NCBI GenBank assembly: GCA_965226755.1 | Contig: CBDDDT010000003.1 | Coordinates: 2,108,001 to 2,172,000 of the forward strand | DNA length: 64,000 nucleotides | Direction: 5' to 3' | Origin: Bog-113 sp965226755 | GTDB taxonomy: Bacteria; Acidobacteriota; Terriglobia; Bryobacterales; Bryobacteraceae | In this document: positions 9,098-17,473 of the stretch, piece by piece | Layout: every line of letters starts with the position of its first letter | Numbering within the stretch: position 1 is the stretch's first letter | Notes under the pieces: generated by a model | What the model saw: the letters and a program-made list of their open reading frames with translations, nothing else | What the model was told of the DNA's origin: nothing | Databases searched by the model: none | Made by a program: the position numbers and the translations under genes

Positions 9098-10764
9098 CCA
9101 CGCCCGAGCCGACCGGCCTCGCTGCATCAGCCGGCAAATCACCTGAGGGCAAACTGGTTCGCTCAGCGGGGATCGTATCGGTCGCCATTGCATTCAGCAG
9201 GGTGACGGGATTGGTCCGCGAGAGGGTCATGGCGCATTACTTTGGCGCGGGCTCGGTATACGATGCCTTCCTGGTCGGATTCCGCATCCCGAACCTGACC
9301 CGCGATTTGTTCGCGGAAGGCGCGCTTTCCTCGGCCTTCGTTCCGATCTTTACGCGCTATCTGACCACGAAAGGAAAGCCTGAAGCGCGGGAGCTCTACA
9401 ATCTGGTCGCGTCGACTTTGCTCGTCGTGGTCGGCGCGTTGTGTTTGCTGGGAATGATCTTCAGCCCCCAGCTGGTGGAACTGTTCGCCTCGCCTTTTCA
9501 CCGCGTGCCAGGCAAATTCGAGATGGCGGTGGCGCTCACCCGCATCATGTTCCCCTTCCTCTTACTGGTCGCACTTGCGGCCCAGGCGATGGGCGTTCTG
9601 AACGCAACCGGCCAGTTCGGCGTGCCGGCGATGTCTTCCACTTTCTTCAACATCGGTTCCGTGGTCTTCGGACTCCTGATTGGTTTTTGGCTAGGCCCGA
9701 GACTCGGCATTGCGCCCATCTACGGCATGGCTTACGGCGTGGTGATCGGCGGATTGCTGCAACTCCTGTTCCAGGGGCCCAGCCTCGTTCGAAAGGGGTT
9801 CGCCTTTCGCCCTCGATGGAATCCCAGCCACGAAGGCCTGCGGAACGTTATGCGCCTAATGGGGCCAGCCATCCTGGGCAACGCTTCGGTCCAGATCAAC
9901 GTCCTCGTGAACACCAACTTCGCCGCCGGAATCACTGACCCCGCCGGACATGTGGTCAACGGCGCCGTGAGCTGGCTCAACTACGCGTTCCGGTTCATGC
10001 AGCTGCCGCTCGGTCTTTTTGGAGTGTCGATTGCATCCGCTACCCTCCCGAGCATCTCGCGCAGCGCGGCCTCCGGGAACATGGAAGAGTTCCGAACCAC
10101 GCTCTCGCGAAGCATAGCGATGACGCTTTTGTTAACGATCCCTTCGGCTGCCGGACTTGCAGTCTTGGGCGAGAGCATGATTGGACTGGTTTACCAGAGC
10201 GGGAAATTCCGCGCCTTCGACACTCACCAGACCGCGGTCGCTCTGGCGTGCTATTCCATCGGGCTGGCCGGTTACGCGACGCTCAAAGTTCTGGCTCCGG
10301 CGTTTTACGCTTTGAACGACGCGAGAATGCCCATGATTGTCAGCCTCGTCTCAATTCTGATCAATTTCGGAATGGCCTCTACGATGGTGAAATTGGCCGG
10401 GCTCGGCCAGGCCGGGTTGGCGCTATCCACGTCCACGGTGGCTCTTTTCGGTTTTGTCGTGCTCCTTTTCGCGATGCGGCGTCGCATTCATGGCATTCAT
10501 GGTCCGCAGCTTTGGGACAGTTTTTGGAAAATCTGCGTGGCTACGGCGTTGATGAGCGCGGTTTGTTTCGCGTCCAGCCACTCGCTTCATCATTTCCTGG
10601 GCAATCACGTAAGGGTTCACTTACTCGACGTGCTGATTTCAATCCCGCTCGGCGGCGCCGTCTTCTACGGAGCGGCGCGGTGGCTGAAGATTGCGGAGTT
10701 GGATGCGGCCCGGAAAGCCGTGGCCGGTCCCTTGGCGCGCCGGCTGAAGTTCGTGAAAATCTGA
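9094..10764 (+). CDS. murJ: Lipid II flippase MurJ
   Basis: MurJ flips lipid II across the inner membrane for peptidoglycan synthesis (MVF/MOP superfamily). The 556-residue protein has about 14 hydrophobic helices and the family opening AGIVSVAIAFSRVTGLVRERVMAHYFG, followed by FRIPNLTRDLFAEGALSSAFVP. The open frame starts at 8899 inside the kinase gene. ATG 9094 is the real start because it gives the ATGA overlap with the kinase stop and puts the conserved N-terminus after a short tail. Confidence 0.93.
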   Translation: MTTPEPTGLAASAGKSPEGKLVRSAGIVSVAIAFSRVTGLVRERVMAHYFGAGSVYDAFLVGFRIPNLTRDLFAEGALSSAFVPIFTRYLTTKGKPEARELYNLVASTLLVVVGALCLLGMIFSPQLVELFASPFHRVPGKFEMAVALTRIMFPFLLLVALAAQAMGVLNATGQFGVPAMSSTFFNIGSVVFGLLIGFWLGPRLGIAPIYGMAYGVVIGGLLQLLFQGPSLVRKGFAFRPRWNPSHEGLRNVMRLMGPAILGNASVQINVLVNTNFAAGITDPAGHVVNGAVSWLNYAFRFMQLPLGLFGVSIASATLPSISRSAASGNMEEFRTTLSRSIAMTLLLTIPSAAGLAVLGESMIGLVYQSGKFRAFDTHQTAVALACYSIGLAGYATLKVLAPAFYALNDARMPMIVSLVSILINFGMASTMVKLAGLGQAGLALSTSTVALFGFVVLLFAMRRRIHGIHGPQLWDSFWKICVATALMSAVCFASSHSLHHFLGNHVRVHLLDVLISIPLGGAVFYGAARWLKIAELDAARKAVAGPLARRLKFVKI

Positions 10765-10785
10765 CATGTTAGACTTCGAATATCC

Positions 10786-11544
10786 ATGCTGCCTGACGTT
10801 GAAGTGGCCGTACGTCTGCAGGCGCTAGACCTCCGCATCGCCAGCTTACAAAAAGAAGTCTCGGCGCTGCCAAAGCACATCGCGGAGATCGCCAAAAAGT
10901 TGGAGCATCACGAGCGCCGCCTGGAGATGGACCGCGCCGCGCTTTTGGCGAACCAGAAGGATCGCAAGAAACTCGAGGGCGATGTGCAAGGTTTCGACGC
11001 CAAGATTTCCAAGCTGAAATCCCAGACGCTGGAAGCCAAGACAAACGAACAGTACCGCGCGTTCCAGAATGAGATTGAGTTCTGCGAGCGGGAGATTCGT
11101 GGCTGTGAAGATCGCATTCTCGAGTTGATGGGCCAGTCCGAGCCTCTCGACAAAAATGTGAAAGCCGCCGAAGCAGCCTTGAAGGAAGAACGGGGCCAAG
11201 TCGAAGCGGAAAAGCAGCGCGCTGAAAAGCGGGCAGCAGCCGACCGCGCCCGGATGAACGAACTTCAAACCGAGCGGGGAGAGTTGCTGTCGCGGCTTTC
11301 GCCGTCCGTTGCCGGCAACTATGAGCGGATCCGGAAGGGTCGCGCGGGCATCGCGGTTTCCGAGGCGGTGGATGGAAGGTGCTCGCAATGCCACATCTCT
11401 TTGCGCCCTCAATTTCTTCAGGAATTGAAGCGAGGCGAGAAGCTGATGTGGTGCGAAAGCTGTTCGAGGTTTCTTTATTGGAATCCCCCCAAGAGCCCCG
11501 AAGACCTCGCCGGCGCCAACGCTTTAAGCGACGCTCGTCGCTAG
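10786..11544 (+). CDS. Coiled-coil protein with C4 zinc ribbon
   Basis: A 252-residue cytoplasmic protein. Residues about 15-175 are a long charged coiled coil rich in Lys, Glu and Arg (LEHHERRLEMDRAALLANQ and similar). The C-terminus has a treble-clef/zinc-ribbon with CSQCH and CESCS pairs, the C4-type family once called DUF164. Related proteins are thought to act in nucleic-acid or secretion contexts, but the role is not established. It sits 21 nt after murJ and directly before the DUF1385 gene and prfA, a neighbourhood typical for this family. Confidence 0.85.
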   Translation: MLPDVEVAVRLQALDLRIASLQKEVSALPKHIAEIAKKLEHHERRLEMDRAALLANQKDRKKLEGDVQGFDAKISKLKSQTLEAKTNEQYRAFQNEIEFCEREIRGCEDRILELMGQSEPLDKNVKAAEAALKEERGQVEAEKQRAEKRAAADRARMNELQTERGELLSRLSPSVAGNYERIRKGRAGIAVSEAVDGRCSQCHISLRPQFLQELKRGEKLMWCESCSRFLYWNPPKSPEDLAGANALSDARR

Positions 11545-11578
11545 TGCGTCCTTGGTTCGTCTCCTAGCATCTTCTATA

Positions 11579-12577
11579 ATGACGATGAGGATCCCTGTGT
11601 CAGCTCGTACCTTTCTGCGCCTTTTCGCGCATCTTCAGATGCTTCCTGTGCTCGAGAGCGGGGAAGAGACGCTCGTTGGGGGACAGGCTGTGATGGAAGG
11701 CGTGATGATGCGCGCTCCGCACAGTTATTGCGTCGCGGTGCGCCGTCCGGATGGAGGGATCGCCGTCGATGAAATGCCGGTATCGCGAATGTCGGAAAAG
11801 TATCCGATCTTCAAGCTTCCCGTGTTCCGCGGCCTCGGCACCCTGGGACAAGCCATGGCGCTTGGGATCAAAGCGCTGAAATTCTCCGCCAACGTCGCTT
11901 TGGAGTCCGACCCGGCGAACCAAGCCAAGGCGAAACCGGTTTCGAACACCGCTTTGATGGCGAACCTTGTTTTCTCGCTCGTCTTTTTCATTTTCCTGTA
12001 TAAATTCATCCCTCTGTATCTGGCTACGTCCCTCGGCAGTCATTTCGCCCCGCTGCGCGGACGCATCGCGTTCAACGCGGTCGACGGTCTGATCCGCATT
12101 GGAATCTTCATCTCGTTTCTGGGGTTCCTCTCGCGTGCAAAGGACATTCGGCGCGTGTTTGAATACCACGGCGCCGAGCATAAGGTCGTTTTCAACTTCG
12201 AGTCCGGCCAGCCGGTTACGGTGGCGAACGCCCAGAGCTTCACCACATGGCACCCGCGCTGCGGCACAAGCTTTCTGCTCGTCGTAATGGTGATTTCCAT
12301 GCTGGTGTATATGCTGATCCCATTCGATGGGTTCGCGGCTAAGTTTGCGTCCCGCATCGTTCTGTTGCCGTTTATCACCGGTTTGAGCTATGAGCTGATC
12401 CGCTTCGCCGCGAAGCGTCAAGGGTCGTTCCTCGCATGGCTGACTGCGCCCGGGTTGTGGCTCCAACGAGTGACCACGCAGCCGCCGTCCGATGGACAGG
12501 CGGAAGTAGCCATTCACGCCCTCGATCGCGCCATGTCCCTCGAGCGGGCTCAGGACGGCGAACTCGTAATCGCCTGA
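11579..12577 (+). CDS. DUF1385 membrane protein (YqhQ-like)
   Basis: A DUF1385 protein of about 332 residues, identified by VGGQAVMEGVMMR and by EYHGAEHKVVFNFE...TWHPRCGTSF, whose His, Glu and Cys residues suggest a metal site. About four or five hydrophobic helices lie in the second half. The family commonly neighbours prfA and prmC, as here, but its molecular role is unknown. The open frame starts at 11552; ATG 11579 or ATG 11585 are alternatives, and none has a clear ribosome site. Confidence 0.85.
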   Translation: MTMRIPVSARTFLRLFAHLQMLPVLESGEETLVGGQAVMEGVMMRAPHSYCVAVRRPDGGIAVDEMPVSRMSEKYPIFKLPVFRGLGTLGQAMALGIKALKFSANVALESDPANQAKAKPVSNTALMANLVFSLVFFIFLYKFIPLYLATSLGSHFAPLRGRIAFNAVDGLIRIGIFISFLGFLSRAKDIRRVFEYHGAEHKVVFNFESGQPVTVANAQSFTTWHPRCGTSFLLVVMVISMLVYMLIPFDGFAAKFASRIVLLPFITGLSYELIRFAAKRQGSFLAWLTAPGLWLQRVTTQPPSDGQAEVAIHALDRAMSLERAQDGELVIA

Positions 12578-12605
12578 AACGCAGCGCGGAGAAAAAGAGA
12601 ACGCA

Positions 12606-13685
12606 GTGCAATTTTTAGAGAAGCTGGACCAGATCGAAGCGCGATTTGAGGACCTGAGCCGGCAACTCGCCGACCCCATTGTCATCAACGATGGAGAGCA
12701 GTACCGGAAAGCAGCCAAGGCGCATAGCGATCTTGCCGGGCCGGTGAGCAAGTATCGCGAGTGGAAGCAGTCGCACGGCGAACTCGAACAAGCGCTCGCC
12801 ATGGCTTCGGATAAAGATCCGGAGATGCGCGAAATGGCGGCCGAAGAGATCACGCGCCTCGAACCGGCGGTCGCTCAGATCGCGAACGAGCTCAAGGTGC
12901 TGCTCCTGCCGAAAGATCCGCTGGACGAGAAGGACTGCGTACTCGAAATCCGCGCAGGCACCGGCGGGGACGAAGCTACTCTGTTCGCCGCCGAGATCTT
13001 TCGCATGTACACCCGTTACGCGGAAACCCAGCACTGGCGCGTCGAAATCACATCGATGAGCGAAAGCGCCGTGGGCGGTCTCAAGGAAGTTCTAGCCCTG
13101 GTCAGCGGCAATCACGTTTATTCCAAGCTGAAATATGAAAGCGGCGTCCACCGAGTGCAGCGCGTTCCGGCGACGGAGACGCAGGGCCGCGTACACACTT
13201 CAGCTATCACGGTTGCAGTTCTCCCGGAGGCCGATGAGGTTGAAGTTCGGATCGAGGATAAAGACATCCGGATCGATACGTTCTGTTCGTCCGGTCCCGG
13301 CGGCCAGTCCGTGAACACAACCTACTCCGCCGTACGGATCACTCACCTGCCGACCGGCCTCATCGTTTCCTGCCAGGATGAAAAATCCCAGATTAAGAAC
13401 CGGGCGAAGGCTCTCCGTGTGCTTCGTTCCAGGCTGTACGAACTGGAACTGGAAAAGCAGCAGGCTGCCCTCGGCGCCGAACGCAAGAGCATGGTCGGCA
13501 GCGGCGATCGCAGCGAAAAAATTCGCACGTACAACTTTCCGCAGAACCGCGTCACCGATCACCGCATCGGTTTCACCGTACATCAGCTCGATTTGTTCAT
13601 GCAGGGCCGTATTGACGGCATGCTGGAGGCTGTCAACGGACACTTCCAGACCGAGAAGATGAAGGGGGAAGGCGAAGCCGCCTAG
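12606..13685 (+). CDS. prfA: Peptide chain release factor 1
   Basis: RF1 recognises UAA and UAG and triggers peptide release. The 359-residue protein starts at GTG 12606 with the normal family N-terminus. The codon-recognition tripeptide is Pro-Ala-Thr at residues 188-190 (RF1-type, not the SPF of RF2), and the catalytic GGQ is at 232-234 within SSGPGGQSVN. It is followed after 15 nt by prmC, the methyltransferase that modifies this Gln. Confidence 0.96.
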   Translation: MQFLEKLDQIEARFEDLSRQLADPIVINDGEQYRKAAKAHSDLAGPVSKYREWKQSHGELEQALAMASDKDPEMREMAAEEITRLEPAVAQIANELKVLLLPKDPLDEKDCVLEIRAGTGGDEATLFAAEIFRMYTRYAETQHWRVEITSMSESAVGGLKEVLALVSGNHVYSKLKYESGVHRVQRVPATETQGRVHTSAITVAVLPEADEVEVRIEDKDIRIDTFCSSGPGGQSVNTTYSAVRITHLPTGLIVSCQDEKSQIKNRAKALRVLRSRLYELELEKQQAALGAERKSMVGSGDRSEKIRTYNFPQNRVTDHRIGFTVHQLDLFMQGRIDGMLEAVNGHFQTEKMKGEGEAA

Positions 13686-13700
13686 GTTCGTGAGCGGTCG

Positions 13701-14558
13701 ATGACGCTCGGAACAGCGCTTCGGCAAGGCACGGAATTGCTCGATCGAGGCGGAATAGAAGTTCCGCATCTGACCGCCGGAGTTCTTCTGGCTCACGCCG
13801 TCCACTGTGATCGCACCTACCTCTACGCGCATCCCGAGCAGGAATTGCGCGAGGTGGAGTGGATTCACTACGGCCGGTACCTTCACGAGCGGCTAGGCCG
13901 GAAACCTACCCAGTACATCACGCGCCAGCAGGAGTTCTACGGGAGACCCTTCCGGGTGTCCCCGGATGTCTTGATTCCGCGACCGGAAACCGAGCACCTG
14001 ATCGAGATTGCCCGCCTGGAGGCGCCCTGCGCAACGCCGGCGATAGACGTGGGAACCGGCTCCGGCGCGATCGCGATCACGCTCGCACTAGAAGCAAAGG
14101 ATGCAAGCCGCCCGATCGACGTGATTGCCGCGGATATCTCAAGAGGCGCTCTGGCCATAGCCGCCTGGAACGCCCAAGCGCTCGGGGCTGCTGTCACCCT
14201 GGTCAATGCCGACGGGCTGAGCGCATTCGCGGATGGATGCGCCGGATTGATAATCTCCAATCCGCCGTATGTGGCGCTGGCCGATCGAGGAGCGCTCCAG
14301 CCCGAAGTGCGCGAATGGGAGCCCGATCTGGCGTTGTTCGCCGGCTTGAGCGGGCTTGATTTCTACCGCCGCCTGGTTCCCGAGGGGGACCGCGTTTTAA
14401 AGCCGGGGGGAAGCCTGATTATGGAACTTGGCGCTGGCCAAAGCGCGGAAGTTCTTGCCATGCTGGGTTCGGCTTGGGAGCGAGCCACCGTTTCGAAAGA
14501 CCTGCAAGGGATTGAGCGCGTTCTCCATGCCCGAAAAAGAATTGACCGAAAAACCTAA
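13701..14558 (+). CDS. prmC: Release factor glutamine methyltransferase PrmC
   Basis: An SAM-dependent N5-glutamine methyltransferase that modifies the GGQ glutamine of release factors. The 285-residue protein has an N-terminal helical PrmC domain, motif I DVGTGSGAIAITLA and the active-site NPPY beginning at Asn187. It is encoded directly after prfA, the classic pairing. Downstream, the sigma-factor frame is open into the end of this gene. Confidence 0.94.
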   Translation: MTLGTALRQGTELLDRGGIEVPHLTAGVLLAHAVHCDRTYLYAHPEQELREVEWIHYGRYLHERLGRKPTQYITRQQEFYGRPFRVSPDVLIPRPETEHLIEIARLEAPCATPAIDVGTGSGAIAITLALEAKDASRPIDVIAADISRGALAIAAWNAQALGAAVTLVNADGLSAFADGCAGLIISNPPYVALADRGALQPEVREWEPDLALFAGLSGLDFYRRLVPEGDRVLKPGGSLIMELGAGQSAEVLAMLGSAWERATVSKDLQGIERVLHARKRIDRKT

Positions 14559-14607
14559 GATTCCGGAACTCCGACCTTCCCCCGCCGCCAGTATCATCAT
14601 AAGCGGC

Positions 14608-15186
14608 ATGCAGATCGTCGAAGCGGTTACAATCCCTCCGGACACTAGCGACGGCGATCTCCTTCATCTTGCTCGAACCGGCAATGGCGATGCATTTTCA
14701 ACTCTTTACCGCCAGCGCGCAGATGCAGTATACCGATTTGCGCTGCATATGAGCGGGAATCCCTCGATAGCCGAGGAAGTGCTTCAGGAGACGTTTCTGG
14801 CGCTGATTCGGGATTCGAGCGGATTCGATCCGAATCGCGGGACGCTTGCCGGCTACATTTACGGAATCGCCCGTAACCGGGTCCGTAAACACATCGCCAT
14901 GGGCCGCGAGTTCGTGGAGCCGGATCTGGAGTTGGCGAGTGCAGGCGATCTCCTGGCGAATCTCACCAGGCGAGAAACCATCGAATCGGTTCGCCAAGCC
15001 GTCCTGGCGTTACCGGGACTTTACCGGGAAGTGGTGGTCTTGTGCGAATTGCAGGAGCTCAGCTATGAGGACGCATCGGAGGTGATCGGCTGTCCTGTCG
15101 GTACGGTCAGATCGCGGCTCCATCGCGGGCGGGCCATGCTGATGGCGAAGCTCCAATCGCTCAGGAAAAAGAAAGGGCTGTTATGA
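14608..15186 (+). CDS. ECF-type RNA polymerase sigma factor
   Basis: A group-4 sigma factor of about 192 residues with sigma region 2 (FSTLYRQRADAVYRFALHM...AEEVLQETFLALIRD) and region 4 (LPGLYREVVVLCELQELSYEDASEVIGCPVGTVRSRLHRGR). ATG 14608 is chosen because it leaves the usual short N-terminus. ATG 14527 would add 27 residues and overlap prmC. The stop overlaps the next gene (15183-15186, ATGA), which encodes a zinc-finger anti-sigma factor, so the two form a regulatory pair that probably controls itself and the secreted protein gene downstream. Confidence 0.88.
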   Translation: MQIVEAVTIPPDTSDGDLLHLARTGNGDAFSTLYRQRADAVYRFALHMSGNPSIAEEVLQETFLALIRDSSGFDPNRGTLAGYIYGIARNRVRKHIAMGREFVEPDLELASAGDLLANLTRRETIESVRQAVLALPGLYREVVVLCELQELSYEDASEVIGCPVGTVRSRLHRGRAMLMAKLQSLRKKKGLL

Positions 15187-15866
15187 ATTGCGAACAGATT
15201 CGGGATCAATTAATCGAAACAGCGCGAGGCCGCGAGCTTTCGTCCGATCTGCGGGCGATTGTGTTTGCGCACGCTGCGGGCTGTGGAGATTGCGCCCTTA
15301 GATTGGATCGGGAGCAGCAGCTGACCGGAATGCTGGCTGAATTGGCAGTGCGAACTGACGGAGCGCCGGAAAGCGTAGAGCAACTCCTGCGCCGGAAATT
15401 GACCGTGACGCCCATTCGGCAACCCAAGCCGGCGCCGTTCGTATGGGCGAGCATCGGGGCGGTTGCGGCCGGAGTCGTTCTCGGTGCTCTGCTGCTCCGG
15501 CCCGGCTCCGTGGTTCCAAAGGCGCGGACCAATCCGGTGAGGGTTACGCCTGTCACGTCGGCCGCCAGAATTGAACCGCCGATGCAGGCGCCGCAATCGG
15601 TTGGCGGGAGCATGACGCATCACGTAGCGGCCCCGCAGGCCCAAGCCGCTGCTCACGAGGACGACGCCAGCGCCTTTATCCTTTTGCCCTACGCGGAAGA
15701 ACTTGGGCCGACAGAACAAACCGAAACTCTGCGCGTGGAACTGCGGCGTGAGTCGCTCCTCGCCATGGGCCTGCCGGTCAGCGCAGATGATCTCAATGAA
15801 CCGATCCAGGCGGACATTTTAGTCGGGATGGACGGGACCCCCCGGGCGATTCGCATCGCCAACTAA
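15183..15866 (+). CDS. Zinc-finger anti-sigma factor, membrane anchored
   Basis: A 227-residue protein with an N-terminal anti-sigma zinc-binding motif in HAAGCGDC (HX3CX2C) near residues 30-38. One transmembrane helix follows at about residues 82-103 (FVWASIGAVAAGVVLGALLL), then a periplasmic Ala/Pro-rich region and a short C-terminal TonB-like segment (VGMDGTPRAIRIA). It should hold the coupled ECF sigma at the membrane. The gene overlaps the sigma stop by 4 nt. Confidence 0.85.
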   Translation: MNCEQIRDQLIETARGRELSSDLRAIVFAHAAGCGDCALRLDREQQLTGMLAELAVRTDGAPESVEQLLRRKLTVTPIRQPKPAPFVWASIGAVAAGVVLGALLLRPGSVVPKARTNPVRVTPVTSAARIEPPMQAPQSVGGSMTHHVAAPQAQAAAHEDDASAFILLPYAEELGPTEQTETLRVELRRESLLAMGLPVSADDLNEPIQADILVGMDGTPRAIRIAN

Positions 15867-15901
15867 AGCGGATGGACAAGGAATTCTAAGGAGAAGACAC
15901 A

Positions 15902-16669
15902 ATGAAAAAAACTTACTTTGCTCTCATGATCGCGTCAGCCGTAGTGGCCAACGCCCAGATGCCTGGTCCGCCGCCGCATGGATTTGGCGGCGATATGCGC
16001 ATCATGGGTCTGGAAGGCGGGCGACCCGGCGCCGTGATCGCGAATGCGCCTTTCTCAGGGCAACAGACGACCACGGAGACGCAGACGCTCGCCGACGGAA
16101 CGCACATTCAGCACACGACAACCGCGCAGTTCTATCGCGATGTCCAGGGGCGCACCCGCGTGGAACGTACATTCAGCGGCATCGGTCCCTGGTCCGGCGG
16201 AGAGCCCAGAACCATGATTGAAATCTTCGATCCGATTGCGGGCGTGGCTTACTCCCTCAACCCAACTGCCCTGACCGCCACGAAGAGGACGCTGCGGACA
16301 CCGCCCGTTGGCGCCGCCAAATCACATGTCCCCAGTACTACCGACCAGGTGACCACGACAAATCTCGGAACTCAGACCATTCAAGGGCTGCCCTGCACGG
16401 GAACCCAAACCACGCGCGTGATCCCGGTGGGCCAGATGGGGAACGATCAGCCCATCACGATCGTGACACAGCGTTGGTATTCGACCGATCTCCAGATGGC
16501 GCTGCAGACCAAGAGAACGGATCCGCGAATGGGTGAAATCGACTCCACATTCCAAAACGTCTCCCGCACCGCCCCTGACGCCGCACTGTTCGCGCCGCCG
16601 GCAAACTACACCGTCACGGCAGGGCAAATGCGCCACGGAGGCGCCCCGCCCGCGGCCCAGGCTCAATAA
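15902..16669 (+). CDS. Secreted protein of unknown function
   Basis: A 255-residue exported protein with a Sec signal peptide (MKKTYFALMIASAVVANAQ, cut after Ala-Asn-Ala or Ala-Gln). The ribosome site AAGGAG, 8 nt before the ATG, is one of the clearest in the window. The mature part is rich in Thr and Gln (QQTTTETQTLADGTHIQHTT) and contains RDVQGRTRVERTF, typical of a family of acidobacterial periplasmic proteins without assigned function. It lies 35 nt after the anti-sigma gene and may be a member of that regulon. Confidence 0.75.
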   Translation: MKKTYFALMIASAVVANAQMPGPPPHGFGGDMRIMGLEGGRPGAVIANAPFSGQQTTTETQTLADGTHIQHTTTAQFYRDVQGRTRVERTFSGIGPWSGGEPRTMIEIFDPIAGVAYSLNPTALTATKRTLRTPPVGAAKSHVPSTTDQVTTTNLGTQTIQGLPCTGTQTTRVIPVGQMGNDQPITIVTQRWYSTDLQMALQTKRTDPRMGEIDSTFQNVSRTAPDAALFAPPANYTVTAGQMRHGGAPPAAQAQ

Positions 16670-16678
16670 GGGCAGAGT

Positions 16679-17449
16679 TCAGGTCTGCTGAAGTCTTCTC
16701 GCAATCTTCCGCACGATCGATCGCGGTGCTAAACGCAACGACTCCATCCCGAGTCGATTGCGGAAGCCCGCGATCGAGAGCGTCTTCCCCTTGAGCATCG
16801 CCCGATACCCGATCGCCGCAACCTCCCTGGCCGACATCACTTTCCCGCTCTTGAAAAGTTTGGTGGCTTCCATCCCGGAGCGGCTCTGAAATTTAGTGTC
16901 GGTCGGCCCGGGGCACAGAACCGTCACGCTCACCCCTGACCTGCGGATCTCCTCTGCAATCGCCTCACTGAAATGAAGCACGAACGCCTTCGTCGCAAAG
17001 TAGATCGCCATCATCGGTCCGGGTTGAAACGCCGCGGTGGAAGCGATGTTGAGTACTCTTCCGGAGCCGCGCCGGAGCATCGCCGGCAGCAACCTGCCGG
17101 TCAACTCGACCAAAGCCGTGACGTTCACCTGGATCATCTCCAATTGATCGCCAAGATTTAATTCGTCGAACCGGCCACGTTGTCCAAAACCCGCATTGTT
17201 GACCAGAATGTCGGGAATCACGCCGTGGAGCTGGTTTACGATCCTCTCGGGCGCTCCCCTGTCCCCCAGATCGGTAGGAATGTTCGTCGCCTCCGGACTG
17301 CCGGCTTGGCGCATCTCGTCCGCCACGCGCCCGAGCGCCACCGCGTCACGCGCAACCAGGAAAAGCGAATACCCGTCTTTCGCCAGCAATCGGCAGAGTT
17401 CATAACCTATTCCCGTCGAAGCACCGGTGACAAGAGCTGTTTTCGGCAT
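16679..17449 (-). CDS. Short-chain dehydrogenase/reductase (SDR)
   Basis: A classical SDR oxidoreductase of 256 residues with TGASTGIG for the cofactor, NNAG, a catalytic Ser in NIASTAAF and the catalytic Tyr-Lys pair YFATK. ATG 17449 gives MPKTALVTGAS, the normal family start; the frame is open to 17557 but that part is unlike SDRs. The final residues resemble the DltE/YqjQ-type SDR subfamily. The gene converges on the secreted protein gene and is divergent from the S41 protease, with 24 nt between starts. Confidence 0.88.
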   Translation of the reverse strand: MPKTALVTGASTGIGYELCRLLAKDGYSLFLVARDAVALGRVADEMRQAGSPEATNIPTDLGDRGAPERIVNQLHGVIPDILVNNAGFGQRGRFDELNLGDQLEMIQVNVTALVELTGRLLPAMLRRGSGRVLNIASTAAFQPGPMMAIYFATKAFVLHFSEAIAEEIRRSGVSVTVLCPGPTDTKFQSRSGMEATKLFKSGKVMSAREVAAIGYRAMLKGKTLSIAGFRNRLGMESLRLAPRSIVRKIARRLQQT

Positions 17450-17473
17450 ACCAGATACAATAGTAGTTCGGAC

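Noticed and set aside
11600..12853. A 417-residue minus-strand frame
   Set aside because: It is antisense to the DUF1385 gene and prfA, both clearly real.
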